This document shows positions 21,904-30,560 of a stretch of DNA of 64,000 bases, piece by piece (position 1 is the first letter of the stretch; each line of letters starts with the position of its first letter). Where the stretch lies: contig CAVQCG010000005.1 of assembly GCA_963710975.1 (NCBI GenBank), forward strand, positions 930,001 through 994,000, written 5' to 3'. A program made the translations under genes and the position numbers. This DNA comes from JBBQXH01 sp963710975 (GTDB taxonomy: Bacteria; Actinomycetota; Thermoleophilia; Gaiellales; Gaiellaceae). Under the pieces are notes generated by a model. The model did not search any database. It saw only the letters and a list, made by a program, of their open reading frames with translations, and was not told the DNA's origin.

Positions 21904-23116
21904 GCGTCGTCGCGCTCAGCATCGAGGGCGTCTCGAAACAGTTCGCCCGCCGGGGCCCACGTCCGGCAACGCTGAAACAACGGCTGCCCATCCGCGCTCA
22001 GCACACGCGGCGCGACAAGTTCTGGGCACTCCAGGACGTCAACCTGGAAGTGCACACCGGGGAGACGGTTGGCGTCATTGGTGCCAACGGATCCGGTAAG
22101 TCGACCCTGCTTCGCCTGATAGGCGGTCTCGGTAAACCGAGCCGCGGGCGTATCGTGCGAAACCGCGAGATCGGAGCCATGCTCTCACTCGGAGACACGC
22201 TTGACCCCCTCCTGACCGGGCGTGAAAACGCCATCACCGCTGGGATTCTCGCCGGCCACCGCAAGAAGGAGGTCGTCGCGAGACTCGACGAAATCGTCGA
22301 GTTCTCCGAGCTCGAGAGTTCATCGATCACCCGCTGCGAACCTACAGCGATGGCATGAAGCTACGACTTGCGTTCGGCGTGGCAATTAGTGCAGAGCCCG
22401 AGGTTTTCCTGATTGACGAGGTGCTCTCGGTCGGCGACCTGCGATTCCAGGAGAAGTGCTTCGCACGGCTGGAGGAAATTCAGGCGCGCGGTACGACCAT
22501 TGTTTTCGCATCGCACGACGAGAAGCAGGTACGCCAGCTCTGCGAACGGGTCATCTGGCTCGCACGGGGACGCATGCAGGCCGAGGGTGCTCCTGACGAG
22601 GTATACGACGCTTACAAGCACGCCATGAATGCGAGACGGAGAACGAGCCTCGGCGTTGAGCACCGCCGGGACGGCTCCCCAAGGCGACGTCGGCGCAACC
22701 CGCTTCGGTACCCGGGAGGTAGAGATCGTCGACGTCAGGATCATTCCGCAGGCGATCCGAACCGGTGGCGTACAAACCACCACACCGATCCGGATTGAAA
22801 TCGACCTCGAAACGTCACTTTCGATCGATGAACCGATCGTCGGTGTATCGCTCCACCGGGTTGCGGACCTCACCAAGGTCCTTGACGTCAGCACCGACGG
22901 TGACGGAGTACGCGTCGGCCGGTTGCAGGAAGGCGAACCGTGAGCCTTACCCTGGAGCACCTCGACGTCGGTCCCGGCTCCTACAGCTTCGACGTCGGCG
23001 TCTACGAGCGTAACTGGGCTTACGTCTATGACTACCACTGGCATGCGTACCCGCTCGAGATTCTCTCACCGGGCGGAGGCAGCTTCGGTCCGGCGCGCCG
23101 GTGGAGCGAGAGCTAG
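21900..23116 (+). pseudogene. wzt: ABC transporter ATPase with C-terminal glycan-binding domain (Wzt type), frameshifted
   Basis: The GTG start at 21900 overlaps the preceding stop. The nucleotide-binding domain shows Walker A GANGSGKST near residues 62-70, signature YSDGMKLRLAF in place of LSGGQ, and Walker B VFLIDEVLSVGD, then ASHDEKQVRQLCERV. The C-terminal half (RFGTREVEIVDVRI, IDLETSLSIDEPIVGVSLHR, GSYSFDVGVYERNWAYVYDY) is the beta-sandwich that in Wzt proteins recognises the finished glycan. Three frameshifts break it. One T is missing near 22321 (ESFIDHPLRTY becomes ESSSITRC), and others are near 22650 and 22938. TAG at 23114-23116 ends it. It is paired with the permease at 21077. Confidence 0.8.
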
Positions 23117-23293
23117 ACGAGCTCGGCGACCGCTGGCGATCGCCGCGCTTGGGCCGACCCCGTCGCAGAGCGGCAAGTACGTCGACCAGACGGCGGACAC
23201 CATGCCGAGCCAGCGCTCGCCGCCCGATACGCCGATATTCTGGCCGGAAGCCAAATGGGCACGGACGTTCACGCGCGACCCTTCGCCGCCGCG

Positions 23294-23875
23294 ATGAGTC
23301 GCTGGTTGTGGGTCATTGTCATAGCCACAGTTCTGGCTGGAGCTATCGGCTACGTCATGTCATCACGGTCCCGACCGACCTACGAGGCGACGGTGCGGAT
23401 GCTGGTCGGCCCGTACAGCGCCGACGGCAACACCCAGAAGACAGCCGGGAGCCTGGCGGCGACGTACACGTACTACGTAAACAGCAAGGCGATAATTGAC
23501 GCGACCGTCGCTCGACCTAGGAGCGGCGATCGACAACCAATACGCGTGGAGTGAGACGCTCGCCCGAGCAAATCAACTCACCCGGATCCTCTCGATCAGA
23601 ACGAGAGCGACGATCCAGAGTTGGCTGCCAGGATCGCGAACCGGATCGCCGCAAACCTTGCTGCCGACGTCTCAAGACGAAACCCGAGCCCCGAGGCCGG
23701 CCTCACGGTCATCGACCCGGCGCAGCCGCCGGCCTCGCCTATCGCGCCGAAACCGCTTCGCACAGCGCTCGTATCGGCGATCGCAGCTTTTCTCGGTGTC
23801 CTCGCGCTCGGCGTCCTCGTCGAGACGACCGGAATTGGCCGCGCCCGGCGAAAGCTGGCACCAGACGCGCGGTGA
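23294..23875 (+). pseudogene. Wzz/YveK-like chain-length determinant protein, frameshifted
   Basis: ATG at 23294 opens MSRWLWVIVIATVLAGAIGY, an N-terminal membrane helix. YEATVRMLVGPYSADGNTQ and LAATYTYYVNSKAIIDATVA follow, the periplasmic start of Wzz-domain proteins. Other frames continue LGAAIDNQYAWSETLARANQ and DDPELAARIANRIAANLAAD. The second helix (TALVSAIAAFLGVLALGVLV) and the short tail RRKLAPDAR end at 23875. The length and two-helix layout fit polysaccharide co-polymerases or capsule regulators without a kinase domain. At least two shifts, near 23510 and 23610, break it. It follows the exporter genes. An intact relative stands at 47079-47990. Confidence 0.65.
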
Positions 23876-24231
23876 TGACCCGGGCGGCAATCGCTGGGAG
23901 ATCTACACCGTCCTTGAGGACACGGACGACACCGATCACGATCACGCCGACTTGTCGAGCGCCTTATGCTGCTCGGGCGAAACCTTGGCAGGGATCCGCG
24001 TGTGGGCCACAGCCTGAGTCGGGCGTCCCGAGCCCAAAGGTGGCCGGGCGACGCCCGCAGAGCGCCCCCGGCCGTGGCACAGGAGGGTAAAGGCACGAGC
24101 GTCCTCGGAGAGTTGCGCGGAGGGTGAAAGGGCAACTCCGCACCTTCGGAATCCACCATACTTTCACTTCTCTTAGACACGACGCCAGAATGCTTCCATC
24201 CAGTCCACGGCTCAACGCAGGCCGCGACTCG
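23876..24231. other. gene-free stretch
   Basis: No credible gene on either strand. A weak inverted repeat (GAGTTGC at 24110-24116, GCAACTC at 24132-24138, 15-base loop) could be a hairpin after the Wzz-like relic but lacks a T-run. Confidence 0.4.
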
Positions 24232-24770
24232 CTACAGGATCCTTTCGAACACGCGCTTCAGGTGCTGCTGCACGGTGTACGGTGAGACGCACAGGCGCTC
24301 GGCGATCTGCGTCGTGCAGTTGCCGCAGAGAACGAGACGGGTGACCTCCTGTTCGCGGTTGGTGAGGCCGTAGGCCGCCATCAACAGGGGCGTGATGCGG
24401 GCCGGGTGGGCGCGGGCTCCACGATCACTGCTACTCGGCGGCGGTCCCCGCCACCAGGGCAGCGCCGTGGAGGACGATCCAGCGCCCCTCGTTCGAGAGG
24501 ACGCGCGAGACCGCGACCTCGCCGTGGATGTCCTTCGATCGGCGGTTCGAAGAGCGCGACCGGCGACGGCGAGACCGAAAGGAGGCAGCCGGTTCTGACG
24601 TTCCCAGTCGCCGTCCGGAAGCTCGCAGAGCCATCGCTCAGCGCCCGGTGTCAGCGAGTCGACATGCCAATCCTCTCGCAGCACGACGAGTCCCGGGCGC
24701 CTGGGTTCTTCCGGCTCTGAGGCGTCGCCGACGAGAAGGACCGCGCCGCACCGATTCGGGGCGACTCAAG
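24232..24770 (-). pseudogene. LuxR-type HTH regulator fragment, truncated and frameshifted
   Basis: The fragment starts mid-protein with DASEPEEPRRPGLVVLREDW and ERWLCELPDGDWERQNRLPP. After frame changes it shows GEVAVSRVLSNEGRWIVLHG and the HTH YGLTNREQEVTRLVLCGNCT, then QIAERLCVSPYTVQQHLKRV. It stops at FERIL, before the usual final 20 or so residues after the HTH. The N-terminal sensory (GAF-like) half is absent. The HTH belongs to GerE/LuxR-type regulators. Its orientation opposes the recombinase remnant next to it. Confidence 0.6.
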
Positions 24771-24787
24771 GAAACAAGGAACCGCCG

Positions 24788-25119
24788 GACGAGAACGGTG
24801 AACTCCTCGCCCCGCCTAACCGTGACCTGCACGAATGGCGGCTTGCCAGCGGCCGACCAGGCGTGGGCGAGCTCGTCTTCCCTGCACACGACGGAAGACC
24901 TTGGGACGACTATCATGGAACTGGCGGCGAAGACGACTAGGGCCGGCGTCCGAACAGGCTGGCGTCGACAAGCTGCGTCCATATGACCTGCGCCACTCCT
25001 ATGCCTCGCTTTTACTCTGGGAGGGCAAGAGCATTGTTCGGGTTGCCGAGCAGATGGGGAACAGCCCCGCGGTTTGCGCCCAAACCTACGCGCATGTTCT
25101 CGAGCAGTTTAGCAAATGA
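24788..25119 (+). pseudogene. C-terminal remnant of a tyrosine recombinase (phage-type integrase)
   Basis: The remnant reads ENGELLAPPNRDLHEWRLAS, GELVFPAHDGRPWDDYH, and after a one-base shift near 24915 WNWRRRRLGPASEQAGVDKL. It continues RPYDLRHSYASLL (catalytic R in the LRH box) and VAEQMGNSPAVCAQTYAHVL (tyrosine nucleophile in TYAHV). The residue before the box III serine is N, where H is usual (MGHS). Only the catalytic core's last 110 residues remain. The stop at 25119 is 41 bases from the right 23-bp repeat, the usual place for an integrase gene. The remnant itself cannot catalyse excision. Confidence 0.75.
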
Positions 25120-25160
25120 CCACCGTTCGGCAGAGGCGGAAATCAGAGCCGCTCGGGATC

Positions 25161-25183
25161 GCGTTGTACCCGCCACGTACCCG
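25161..25183 (+). repeat. 23-bp direct repeat, right copy (candidate attachment site)
   Basis: This copy is identical to 80-102 and in the same orientation. It lies between the recombinase remnant (ends 25119) and tRNA-Thr, whose 3' end is at 25244. Because the repeat is about 60 bases beyond the tRNA and not part of it, the site is tRNA-proximal, unlike the classic 3'-end attachment site. Confidence 0.6.
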
Positions 25184-25243
25184 AACCCGGCACGCGTAAG
25201 GTGATCATTCGATGGAAGCTGCTCATTTGCAGGATTTTCGTAG

Positions 25244-25316
25244 AGCCGACGCGCGGACTCGAACCGCGGACCCCATCATTACGAGTGATGTGCTCTACCA
25301 GCTGAGCTACGTCGGC
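25244..25316 (-). tRNA. tRNA-Thr (CGT anticodon)
   Basis: The minus strand folds into a complete cloverleaf. The acceptor stem is GCCGACG with CGTCGGC. The D arm has AGCTGGTA. The anticodon stem is CATCA with TGATG and the loop is CTCGTAA, giving anticodon CGT. The T arm is CGCGG, TTCGAGT, CCGCG. The discriminator base is T and CCA is not encoded. It reads ACG codons. It lies downstream of the glutathione S-transferase-like gene on the same strand and marks the edge of the decayed island. Confidence 0.95.
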
Positions 25317-25369
25317 GAAGCGCCCTGATTCTAGCCGCGTCGACGCCGAGCGATGATCGGCCCTGGCCC

Positions 25370-26005
25370 CTACGGGTAGGGGTCGAGCCCCTCCTGCTCC
25401 CACATCCGCCGCACGGCTGGGCGCTCGAAGACGCGCCGGAAATGTGCGCCGAGCTGCGGGTGGTCCCACCACTTCGGTTCGACCCGCCTGCCCCAGCGGG
25501 TGATCATGAGCAGGTACAGGTCGGCGCTCGTGAACCGATCGCCGAGAAGATACGGGCCGCCGGCGGTGAGCTCACCCTCGAGGAAGTCGCACATTCCCGC
25601 GAGATCCGCTTCCGCCTTCGCCTTGACGGCATCCGCGCAGCCGGGATCCGTGGTTGCACGCATCGGGAAGAAGGCGATCATGAACGTCGCCTGCACGGTA
25701 TTCGTCAGGTACGTCAGCCAGCGGTACCAGAGCGCCCGCTCCGCCGTCCCAACCGCCGGGGCCAGACCGGCATCGGGATAGAGGTCGCACAGGTGCATGA
25801 CGCAGGCGGCCGACTCGTACATGACCAGGTCGCCGTCGACCATGGCTGGCACCCGCCGGTGCGGATTCAGCCGCTCGAGCTCCGGCGGGTCGATCGTTCC
25901 GCCCTCCTTGCGGACACGTATGAGCCGGTAGTCGGCGCCAACCTCCTCGAGGACGGCGTGGACGGCCATCGCGGCGCTTCCGGGCATGTAGTAGAGGTCG
26001 ATCAT
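25370..26005 (-). CDS. glutathione S-transferase family protein
   Basis: This 211-residue protein has the two-domain GST layout. A thioredoxin-like N-domain (MIDLYYMPGSAAMAVHAVLE, LNPHRRVPAMVDGDLVMYES) contains the cis-proline VPAM and the ES pair that bind the thiol cofactor. The helical C-domain (ERALWYRWLTYLTNTVQATF, GGPYLLGDRFTSADLYLLM) includes the conserved D of the N-capping box. Reaction and substrate are unknown; many actinobacteria lack glutathione. ATG at 26005 overlaps the ricT stop by four bases (ATGA), so translation is probably coupled. It is last in the dac-tmk-holB-ricT run. Confidence 0.85.
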   Translation of the reverse strand: MIDLYYMPGSAAMAVHAVLEEVGADYRLIRVRKEGGTIDPPELERLNPHRRVPAMVDGDLVMYESAACVMHLCDLYPDAGLAPAVGTAERALWYRWLTYLTNTVQATFMIAFFPMRATTDPGCADAVKAKAEADLAGMCDFLEGELTAGGPYLLGDRFTSADLYLLMITRWGRRVEPKWWDHPQLGAHFRRVFERPAVRRMWEQEGLDPYP

Positions 26006-26820
26006 CGAGGGGCCCTCCGCTCGTCGAGCTCCTTGCAGTCGTCGATCTTCAACTCGACGACCTTGTCCGATTCGAGCGCAACGACGCACGCGTCCTTCAG
26101 CACCTCGTACGCCTTGACGACACCGCGACCCTCCGGAGTCTGAACACGGCCGCCGACCCGGGGCGCTCGATCGCGGAAGCTCCGGTATGTCGGGTGCTCG
26201 AAGGCGAGGCAGCAACGGAGGCGCCCGCACAGGCCGGTGATCCGTCCGGAGCTCATCGGCAGATCCTGATCCTTTGCCATACGCAGGGCGATCGGCTCCT
26301 CGTGAGACGGGAAACGCGTGCAGCAGAGCTGGGTGCCGCAGAGCCCGTACCCGCCGCAGAGGCGCGCCTGCTCGCGCGGGCCAACGGCTCGAAGCTCGAC
26401 TCGCCGCTTGAGGCGCTGCGAGAGCTCCTCCTGGATCCGCCTCGTCTCGAGCCGCCCCTCGGCACCGTAGGAGAAGACGAGGCGCGACCCGTCGAAGACC
26501 ACCTCAGCGGAAATCGCCTTCGCCGGGAGCTCGTGGCTTCGGATCAGCTCGCGGAAGAGCAGCATCGCGCGCTTGGCGTCCCGACGGTTCTCCTTCACCT
26601 GCTCCTCGTCAGCGCCACTAGCACGCCGGACGACCCGTTTCAGCCGCCCTTGCAGCTCGGCGTCGGGAATCTCGTGATTCGGCTGGACGACGCGTCCGAA
26701 CTCCTTCCCCCGGGAGGTCTGGCAGATCACCTTCTCGTCCCAGGCGAGCTCGAGCCCGCCCGGGTCGAACGAGTACACCTTGCCGCCCGGACTGAAGACG
26801 ACGCCTACAGCCGCTGCCAT
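26002..26820 (-). CDS. ricT: PSP1-domain protein RicT/YaaT
   Basis: This 272-residue protein is the RicT (YaaT) subunit. In Bacillus it joins RicA and RicF in an iron-sulfur complex that influences RNase Y-dependent mRNA processing. The PSP1 core is seen as FSPGGKVYSFDPGGLELAWD and VVFDGSRLVFSYGAEGR. Cysteines cluster in CGGYGLCGTQLCCTRFP and GRITGLCGRLRCCLAFEHPT, the expected cluster ligands. The ricT-holB-tmk order matches that of Firmicutes. It overlaps the next gene by four bases and follows holB by ten. No RicA or RicF partner is in the window. Confidence 0.92.
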   Translation of the reverse strand: MAAAVGVVFSPGGKVYSFDPGGLELAWDEKVICQTSRGKEFGRVVQPNHEIPDAELQGRLKRVVRRASGADEEQVKENRRDAKRAMLLFRELIRSHELPAKAISAEVVFDGSRLVFSYGAEGRLETRRIQEELSQRLKRRVELRAVGPREQARLCGGYGLCGTQLCCTRFPSHEEPIALRMAKDQDLPMSSGRITGLCGRLRCCLAFEHPTYRSFRDRAPRVGGRVQTPEGRGVVKAYEVLKDACVVALESDKVVELKIDDCKELDERRAPR

Positions 26821-26830
26821 GGCTCCATGG

Positions 26831-27913
26831 TTACACGCGGGCTTCCGGCGCTGCTGTTCGGAATCGACCGAGATCTCGTCTGAGCCGCAAGAAGAGCGCC
26901 TCGAGCGCGAGACCCGCGCTGACGTTCAACTCGAAGCTGCGACGCGTGTCGAGCACCGCCTCGACGGCGCGCTCGAGCTCGACGTGGCCGAGTCCTGATG
27001 CGTCGGTCGCGAGGTCGGCGGCACGGTCGGAGTTGAAGACCGCGGACTCCGCGTCAGCTTCGACGACGAGGAGGTCGCGGTACCAGCCCGCGAGCAGGTC
27101 GAGGGCCTCGACGATCTCGTCGCGCTCGGCCCCACGTGCGATGCGCCTAGCACGCTGCTCGAGCTCACGCGGCGTTCCCTCCGCGCCTTCCGAGTCCTCG
27201 GCGGCCACCCGGGCGCCCACTTGCTGAGCGACGCCCACGACGCTCCGCGACGCCTCTGACGGATCGAAGCCCGGGTCGCGATAGACCGCCCTCGCGACGC
27301 CGATCAGCTCGTCACGATGCTCGGCTGTATCGGGATCGAGCAGACGCTCTACCCGGTCGAGCCGGCCGCCGGCAACCCGGGCCAGCGCGGCCCGCGCCTC
27401 GGGCTGGAGCTCGGGTCTTCGTTCGGCAACGTGTGCCTCGAGCGCCCGCGGTGAGAGCCGGCTGAAGGGGACGATCTGGCAGCGCGACCGGATCGTCTCC
27501 GGGAGGCGCACCAGCTCGGCGACGAGCAGCACGATCACTGCATAGTCGGGAGGCTCCTCGAGATCCTTCAGGAGCGCATCGGCCGCGTCCTCGTTCATCA
27601 GGTCGGCGCCGACGATGAGGTAGATGCGACGAGTTGCCTCGAACGGCCGCATGTGAAGGTCTCGGCGGAGCTCCCTGATCGCGTCGATCCGGATCTGGTC
27701 GCCGAGCGGCTCGAGCACGTAGAGGTCGGGGTGCGTCCCGCGAACGACCCGCTCCTCGTCGCCGAGGAGCTCTGCGGCGAACGCAACCGCGACTGCACGC
27801 TTGCCGACACCTCTCGGCCCGGAGAACAGGTATGCGTGGGCAGGGCCGTCCGCGAGCGCCGCCCGAAGGAGGCGCTTTGCCTCCTCCTGCTCCGGTAGCT
27901 GCTCGAACGCCAC
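26831..27913 (-). CDS. holB: DNA polymerase III delta' subunit
   Basis: This 360-residue protein is a clamp-loader subunit that helps place the sliding clamp on DNA. The AAA+ fold is visible: AHAYLFSGPRGVGKRAVAVA is the P-loop near residues 25-44. IYLIVGADLMNEDAADALLK is the Walker B/sensor region, followed by LEEPPDYAVIVLLV and RLPETIRSRCQIVPF (SRC motif). The zinc cysteines of some delta' and tau proteins are absent; HPDLYVLEP follows the P-loop domain directly. It starts four bases after the tmk stop, so both are likely made from one mRNA. Confidence 0.9.
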   Translation of the reverse strand: MAFEQLPEQEEAKRLLRAALADGPAHAYLFSGPRGVGKRAVAVAFAAELLGDEERVVRGTHPDLYVLEPLGDQIRIDAIRELRRDLHMRPFEATRRIYLIVGADLMNEDAADALLKDLEEPPDYAVIVLLVAELVRLPETIRSRCQIVPFSRLSPRALEAHVAERRPELQPEARAALARVAGGRLDRVERLLDPDTAEHRDELIGVARAVYRDPGFDPSEASRSVVGVAQQVGARVAAEDSEGAEGTPRELEQRARRIARGAERDEIVEALDLLAGWYRDLLVVEADAESAVFNSDRAADLATDASGLGHVELERAVEAVLDTRRSFELNVSAGLALEALFLRLRRDLGRFRTAAPEARV

Positions 27914-27916
27914 CGC

Positions 27917-28510
27917 TCAGCCTCGACCGATCTCGTCGCGAATCGCATCCGCGAGCATCTCGAGGGGAAGCGAGCCGTCGAGAACGGAGATCCGATCCGG
28001 GAACCGCGAGGCGAGCTCCCGGTAGGCCCGATCGACCCGGGAGAGGAAGGCGAGGCCCTCCCGCTCGATTCGGTCCGGACGCCTGCTCGACCTGCGCGCC
28101 GCTTCCTCTGCAGGCAGCGACAGAAGAAACGTCCGGTCGGGGAGAAGGCCTCCGATCGCCGGCATGTTCAGTTCGAGGACGGCATCGAGGCCGAGCCCGC
28201 GGGCAACGCCCTGGTATGCGAGCGAGGAGTCGACGTACCGGTCGCACACGACGAAGGCCCCACGCGCGAGCGCCGGCCTGACGACCGTCTCGACGAGCTG
28301 AGCTCGCGCGGCGGCGAAGAGCGCGGCCTCCGCCCACGGCGCGATCTCGGCATCGCCGAGGAGGATCTCGCGTACCTGCTCGCCGAGTTCGGTTCCGCCC
28401 GGCTCGCGGGTCGAGACCACCTCACGCCCCTCGTCGCGAAGCCTTCCTGCAAGGAGCGTTGCCTGCGTCGACTTCCCGGATCCGTCGATGCCCTCGAAGG
28501 TCACGAACAT
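27917..28510 (-). CDS. tmk: thymidylate kinase
   Basis: The enzyme phosphorylates dTMP to dTDP with ATP. The P-loop is FEGIDGSGKSTQA near residues 5-17. TREPGGTELGEQVREILL carries the DR(E)PG-type substrate motif. CDRYVDSSLAYQGVARGLG holds the DRY motif and dTMP contacts. The lid has RRPDRIEREGLAFLSRV. Length 197 is normal. It follows the D,D-carboxypeptidase gene by 76 bases and precedes holB by three. Confidence 0.95.
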   Translation of the reverse strand: MFVTFEGIDGSGKSTQATLLAGRLRDEGREVVSTREPGGTELGEQVREILLGDAEIAPWAEAALFAAARAQLVETVVRPALARGAFVVCDRYVDSSLAYQGVARGLGLDAVLELNMPAIGGLLPDRTFLLSLPAEEAARRSSRRPDRIEREGLAFLSRVDRAYRELASRFPDRISVLDGSLPLEMLADAIRDEIGRG

Positions 28511-28586
28511 TCGGCGGAGACTACGCGAGCCATCGCAGGGCGGTGGCGGACGCAGCCCAGACCATCAGAGCCGGGTACTGAACGTC

Positions 28587-29546
28587 TCAGGCGTCGATCC
28601 GCGCGAACGCCTTTTCGACGAGACGCGGCATGTCGACCCAGATGTTGTTCGAATCGAGGATCACGGCGATGACCGCGTGGCCGTTTCGCCGCACCGCCGT
28701 CGCCAGACAGCCGCCCGCGGCGGTCGTCCAGCCGGTCTTGATGCCGTACGTCCCGGCGTACGTGAAGAGCATGTCGTTGTGGTTCACCCATTCCTTGCGA
28801 TACGTGGGAGGTGGCCACTTGACCGTCTTCCGGCGCGTCGAGACGATTCGTGCGAAGACGTCGTTCTGGAGGGCCGCGCGTCCCAGGATCGCCTGGTCTC
28901 GGGCGCTCGAGAGGTTCGTCGTGTCATTCAGCCCGTTCGGGCTCCGGTATGTCGTGTCGGTCATCCCGAGGCCTCGCGCCTTCGCGTTCGCCTTGCGGTA
29001 GAAACCGGCGAGCGACCCACCGCCCGCGTCGTAGGCAAGCGCGTAGGCGGAGTCGTTCGCCGACTCGAGGAGCGCCGAGTAGAGCAGCAGCTTCCGCGGG
29101 TACCAACGCTTCGCGACGAGGCCCTCCTTGTTGGGCTCGACGAGCGTGGCCTTCTTCGGCACCTGGATCTTGCGCCCGAGCGCTCGGTCCTTGATCACGA
29201 TGAGCGCCGTCATCATCTTCGTCAGGGAGGCGATGGGCAGCCTCCGACGATCGTGGTGCGCCACCAGCACTTCGCCCGTCTCCGCGTCGATTGCGATGTA
29301 CGCCTCGGCCGAGAGGGGATGCTTGAACCGCACCTCCCGGGCGTCGACCGCGTATGCGACGCGCGCCGTGGTCGCGCCGGTCTCCTCGGTCTGCCCACCC
29401 GATTGCGTCGACGAGGCGCCCGGCTCGGGGTCGACAGCGGCCTGAGCAGCCTCGCCACCCGCGCCACTGCAGGCCGAGGCGGTCAGCGCCAGCGCGGCGA
29501 GCAGAGCCGCGAGGAGCGCCCCTGAGATCAGACGACGGCGCGGCAC
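28587..29546 (-). CDS. D-alanyl-D-alanine carboxypeptidase, lipoprotein (PBP5-like S11 family)
   Basis: The protein trims terminal D-Ala from peptidoglycan stem peptides outside the membrane. GTG at 29546 is chosen because it places MPRRRLISGALLAALLAALA directly before the lipobox LTASAC, so the mature protein is a lipoprotein. Catalytic motifs of S11 peptidases are visible: SLTK (SxxK), ESANDS (here SAN instead of the usual SGN), and IKTGWTTAAGG (KTG). YRSPNGLND and WVNHNDML are family landmarks. The frame is open upstream but would overlap the divergent epimerase gene. A promoter region of 73 bases separates the two divergent genes. Confidence 0.9.
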   Translation of the reverse strand: MPRRRLISGALLAALLAALALTASACSGAGGEAAQAAVDPEPGASSTQSGGQTEETGATTARVAYAVDAREVRFKHPLSAEAYIAIDAETGEVLVAHHDRRRLPIASLTKMMTALIVIKDRALGRKIQVPKKATLVEPNKEGLVAKRWYPRKLLLYSALLESANDSAYALAYDAGGGSLAGFYRKANAKARGLGMTDTTYRSPNGLNDTTNLSSARDQAILGRAALQNDVFARIVSTRRKTVKWPPPTYRKEWVNHNDMLFTYAGTYGIKTGWTTAAGGCLATAVRRNGHAVIAVILDSNNIWVDMPRLVEKAFARIDA

Positions 29547-29619
29547 GATTGCGAATTGTGGCACGCGCAGGCGGATGCCGGCGCCATCGCCTTCTCGCCC
29601 GGCACTAGCATTGGCTCTC

Positions 29620-30544
29620 GTGCGCGTGGTTGTCACCGGAGGTGCGGGATTCATCGGCTCTCACGTCGTGGAGATGCTCACCGCACGAGGCGACGAGGTC
29701 TCCGTTCTCGACAATCTTTCGAGCGGCCGGCGCGAAAACCTCGTTGGAGGCGTGGAGTTCGTCGAGGCCGATATCCGGGATCCGGAGGCAGTCAACGCGC
29801 TCTTCGAGCGGGTCATGCCCGCTGCGTGCGTGCACCTTGCGGCGCAGGCCGACGTTCGGGTCTCGGTCGAGCGCCCGGACTACGACTGCGAGGTCAACGT
29901 CGTCGGGACGATCCGCATCCTGGAGGCGGCGCGGCGAGTGGGTGCACGGGTGGTGTTCGCATCGACAGGCGGGGCCATTTACGGCGAATGCGATCGGCCT
30001 GCCGAGGAGACGTCGCAGCGCCGACCACTCGCCCCGTACGGCACCTCCAAGCTCGCAGGAGAGGAGTACCTCGCGCACCTACGAACGCCTCTACGGTGCA
30101 ACGCACACCGCGCTTCGGCTCGGCAACGTGTACGGACCACGGCAGGATCCGCACGGCGAGGCAGGGGTCGTCGCGATCTTCCTCGGGCTGCTCGCGACCG
30201 GCGGCAGGCCGACGATCTTCGGGGACGGTCTGCAGACCCGTGACTACGTGTACGTGGGGGACGTCGTCCGGGCAACGCTCGCAGCGCTCGAGCATTCAGG
30301 CGGCGTGTTCAACGTGGGGACGGGGAAGGAGACGTCCGTCGTCGACCTGTTCGACGCGTGCCGCCGGGTGTCACGCCGGGACGTCGATCCCGAGTTCGTT
30401 CCGGCCCGACCGGGTGAGCTCCAACGGAGCTTCCTCGACCCGAGTCTCGCCGCGCGCCAGCTTGGCTTCGATGCGGCGGTCTCACTCGACGAAGGCATCC
30501 TCGCAACCTGGCAGTGGATGTGCGAGAAGGAGGGTCGCGCCTAG
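29620..30544 (+). pseudogene. NAD-dependent sugar-nucleotide epimerase (GalE-like), one frameshift
   Basis: GTG at 29620 begins [19 protein letters not shown], the GxxGxxG nucleotide site. DIRDPEAV, CVHLAAQADVRVSV, FASTGGAIYGE and YGTSKLAGEEYL (YxxxK catalytic pair) follow. Near 30078 the frame must shift by one base to continue YERLYGATHTALRLGNVYGP, GDGLQTRDYVYVGDVVRATL and VFNVGTGKETSV. The end is at 30544. Family length is about 308 residues, and 925 bases is not divisible by three. It may supply a UDP-sugar for the surface glycan. As this is the only break among the genes from 25.3 kb onward, a sequencing error is a real alternative to inactivation. Confidence 0.8.
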
Positions 30545-30560
30545 CGGCGAACACCGCGCC

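Noticed and set aside
25143..25472. Minus-strand frame containing DVAQLVEH and GSSPRVGST
   Set aside because: This is the well-known false translation of a tRNA; it covers tRNA-Thr at 25244-25316.
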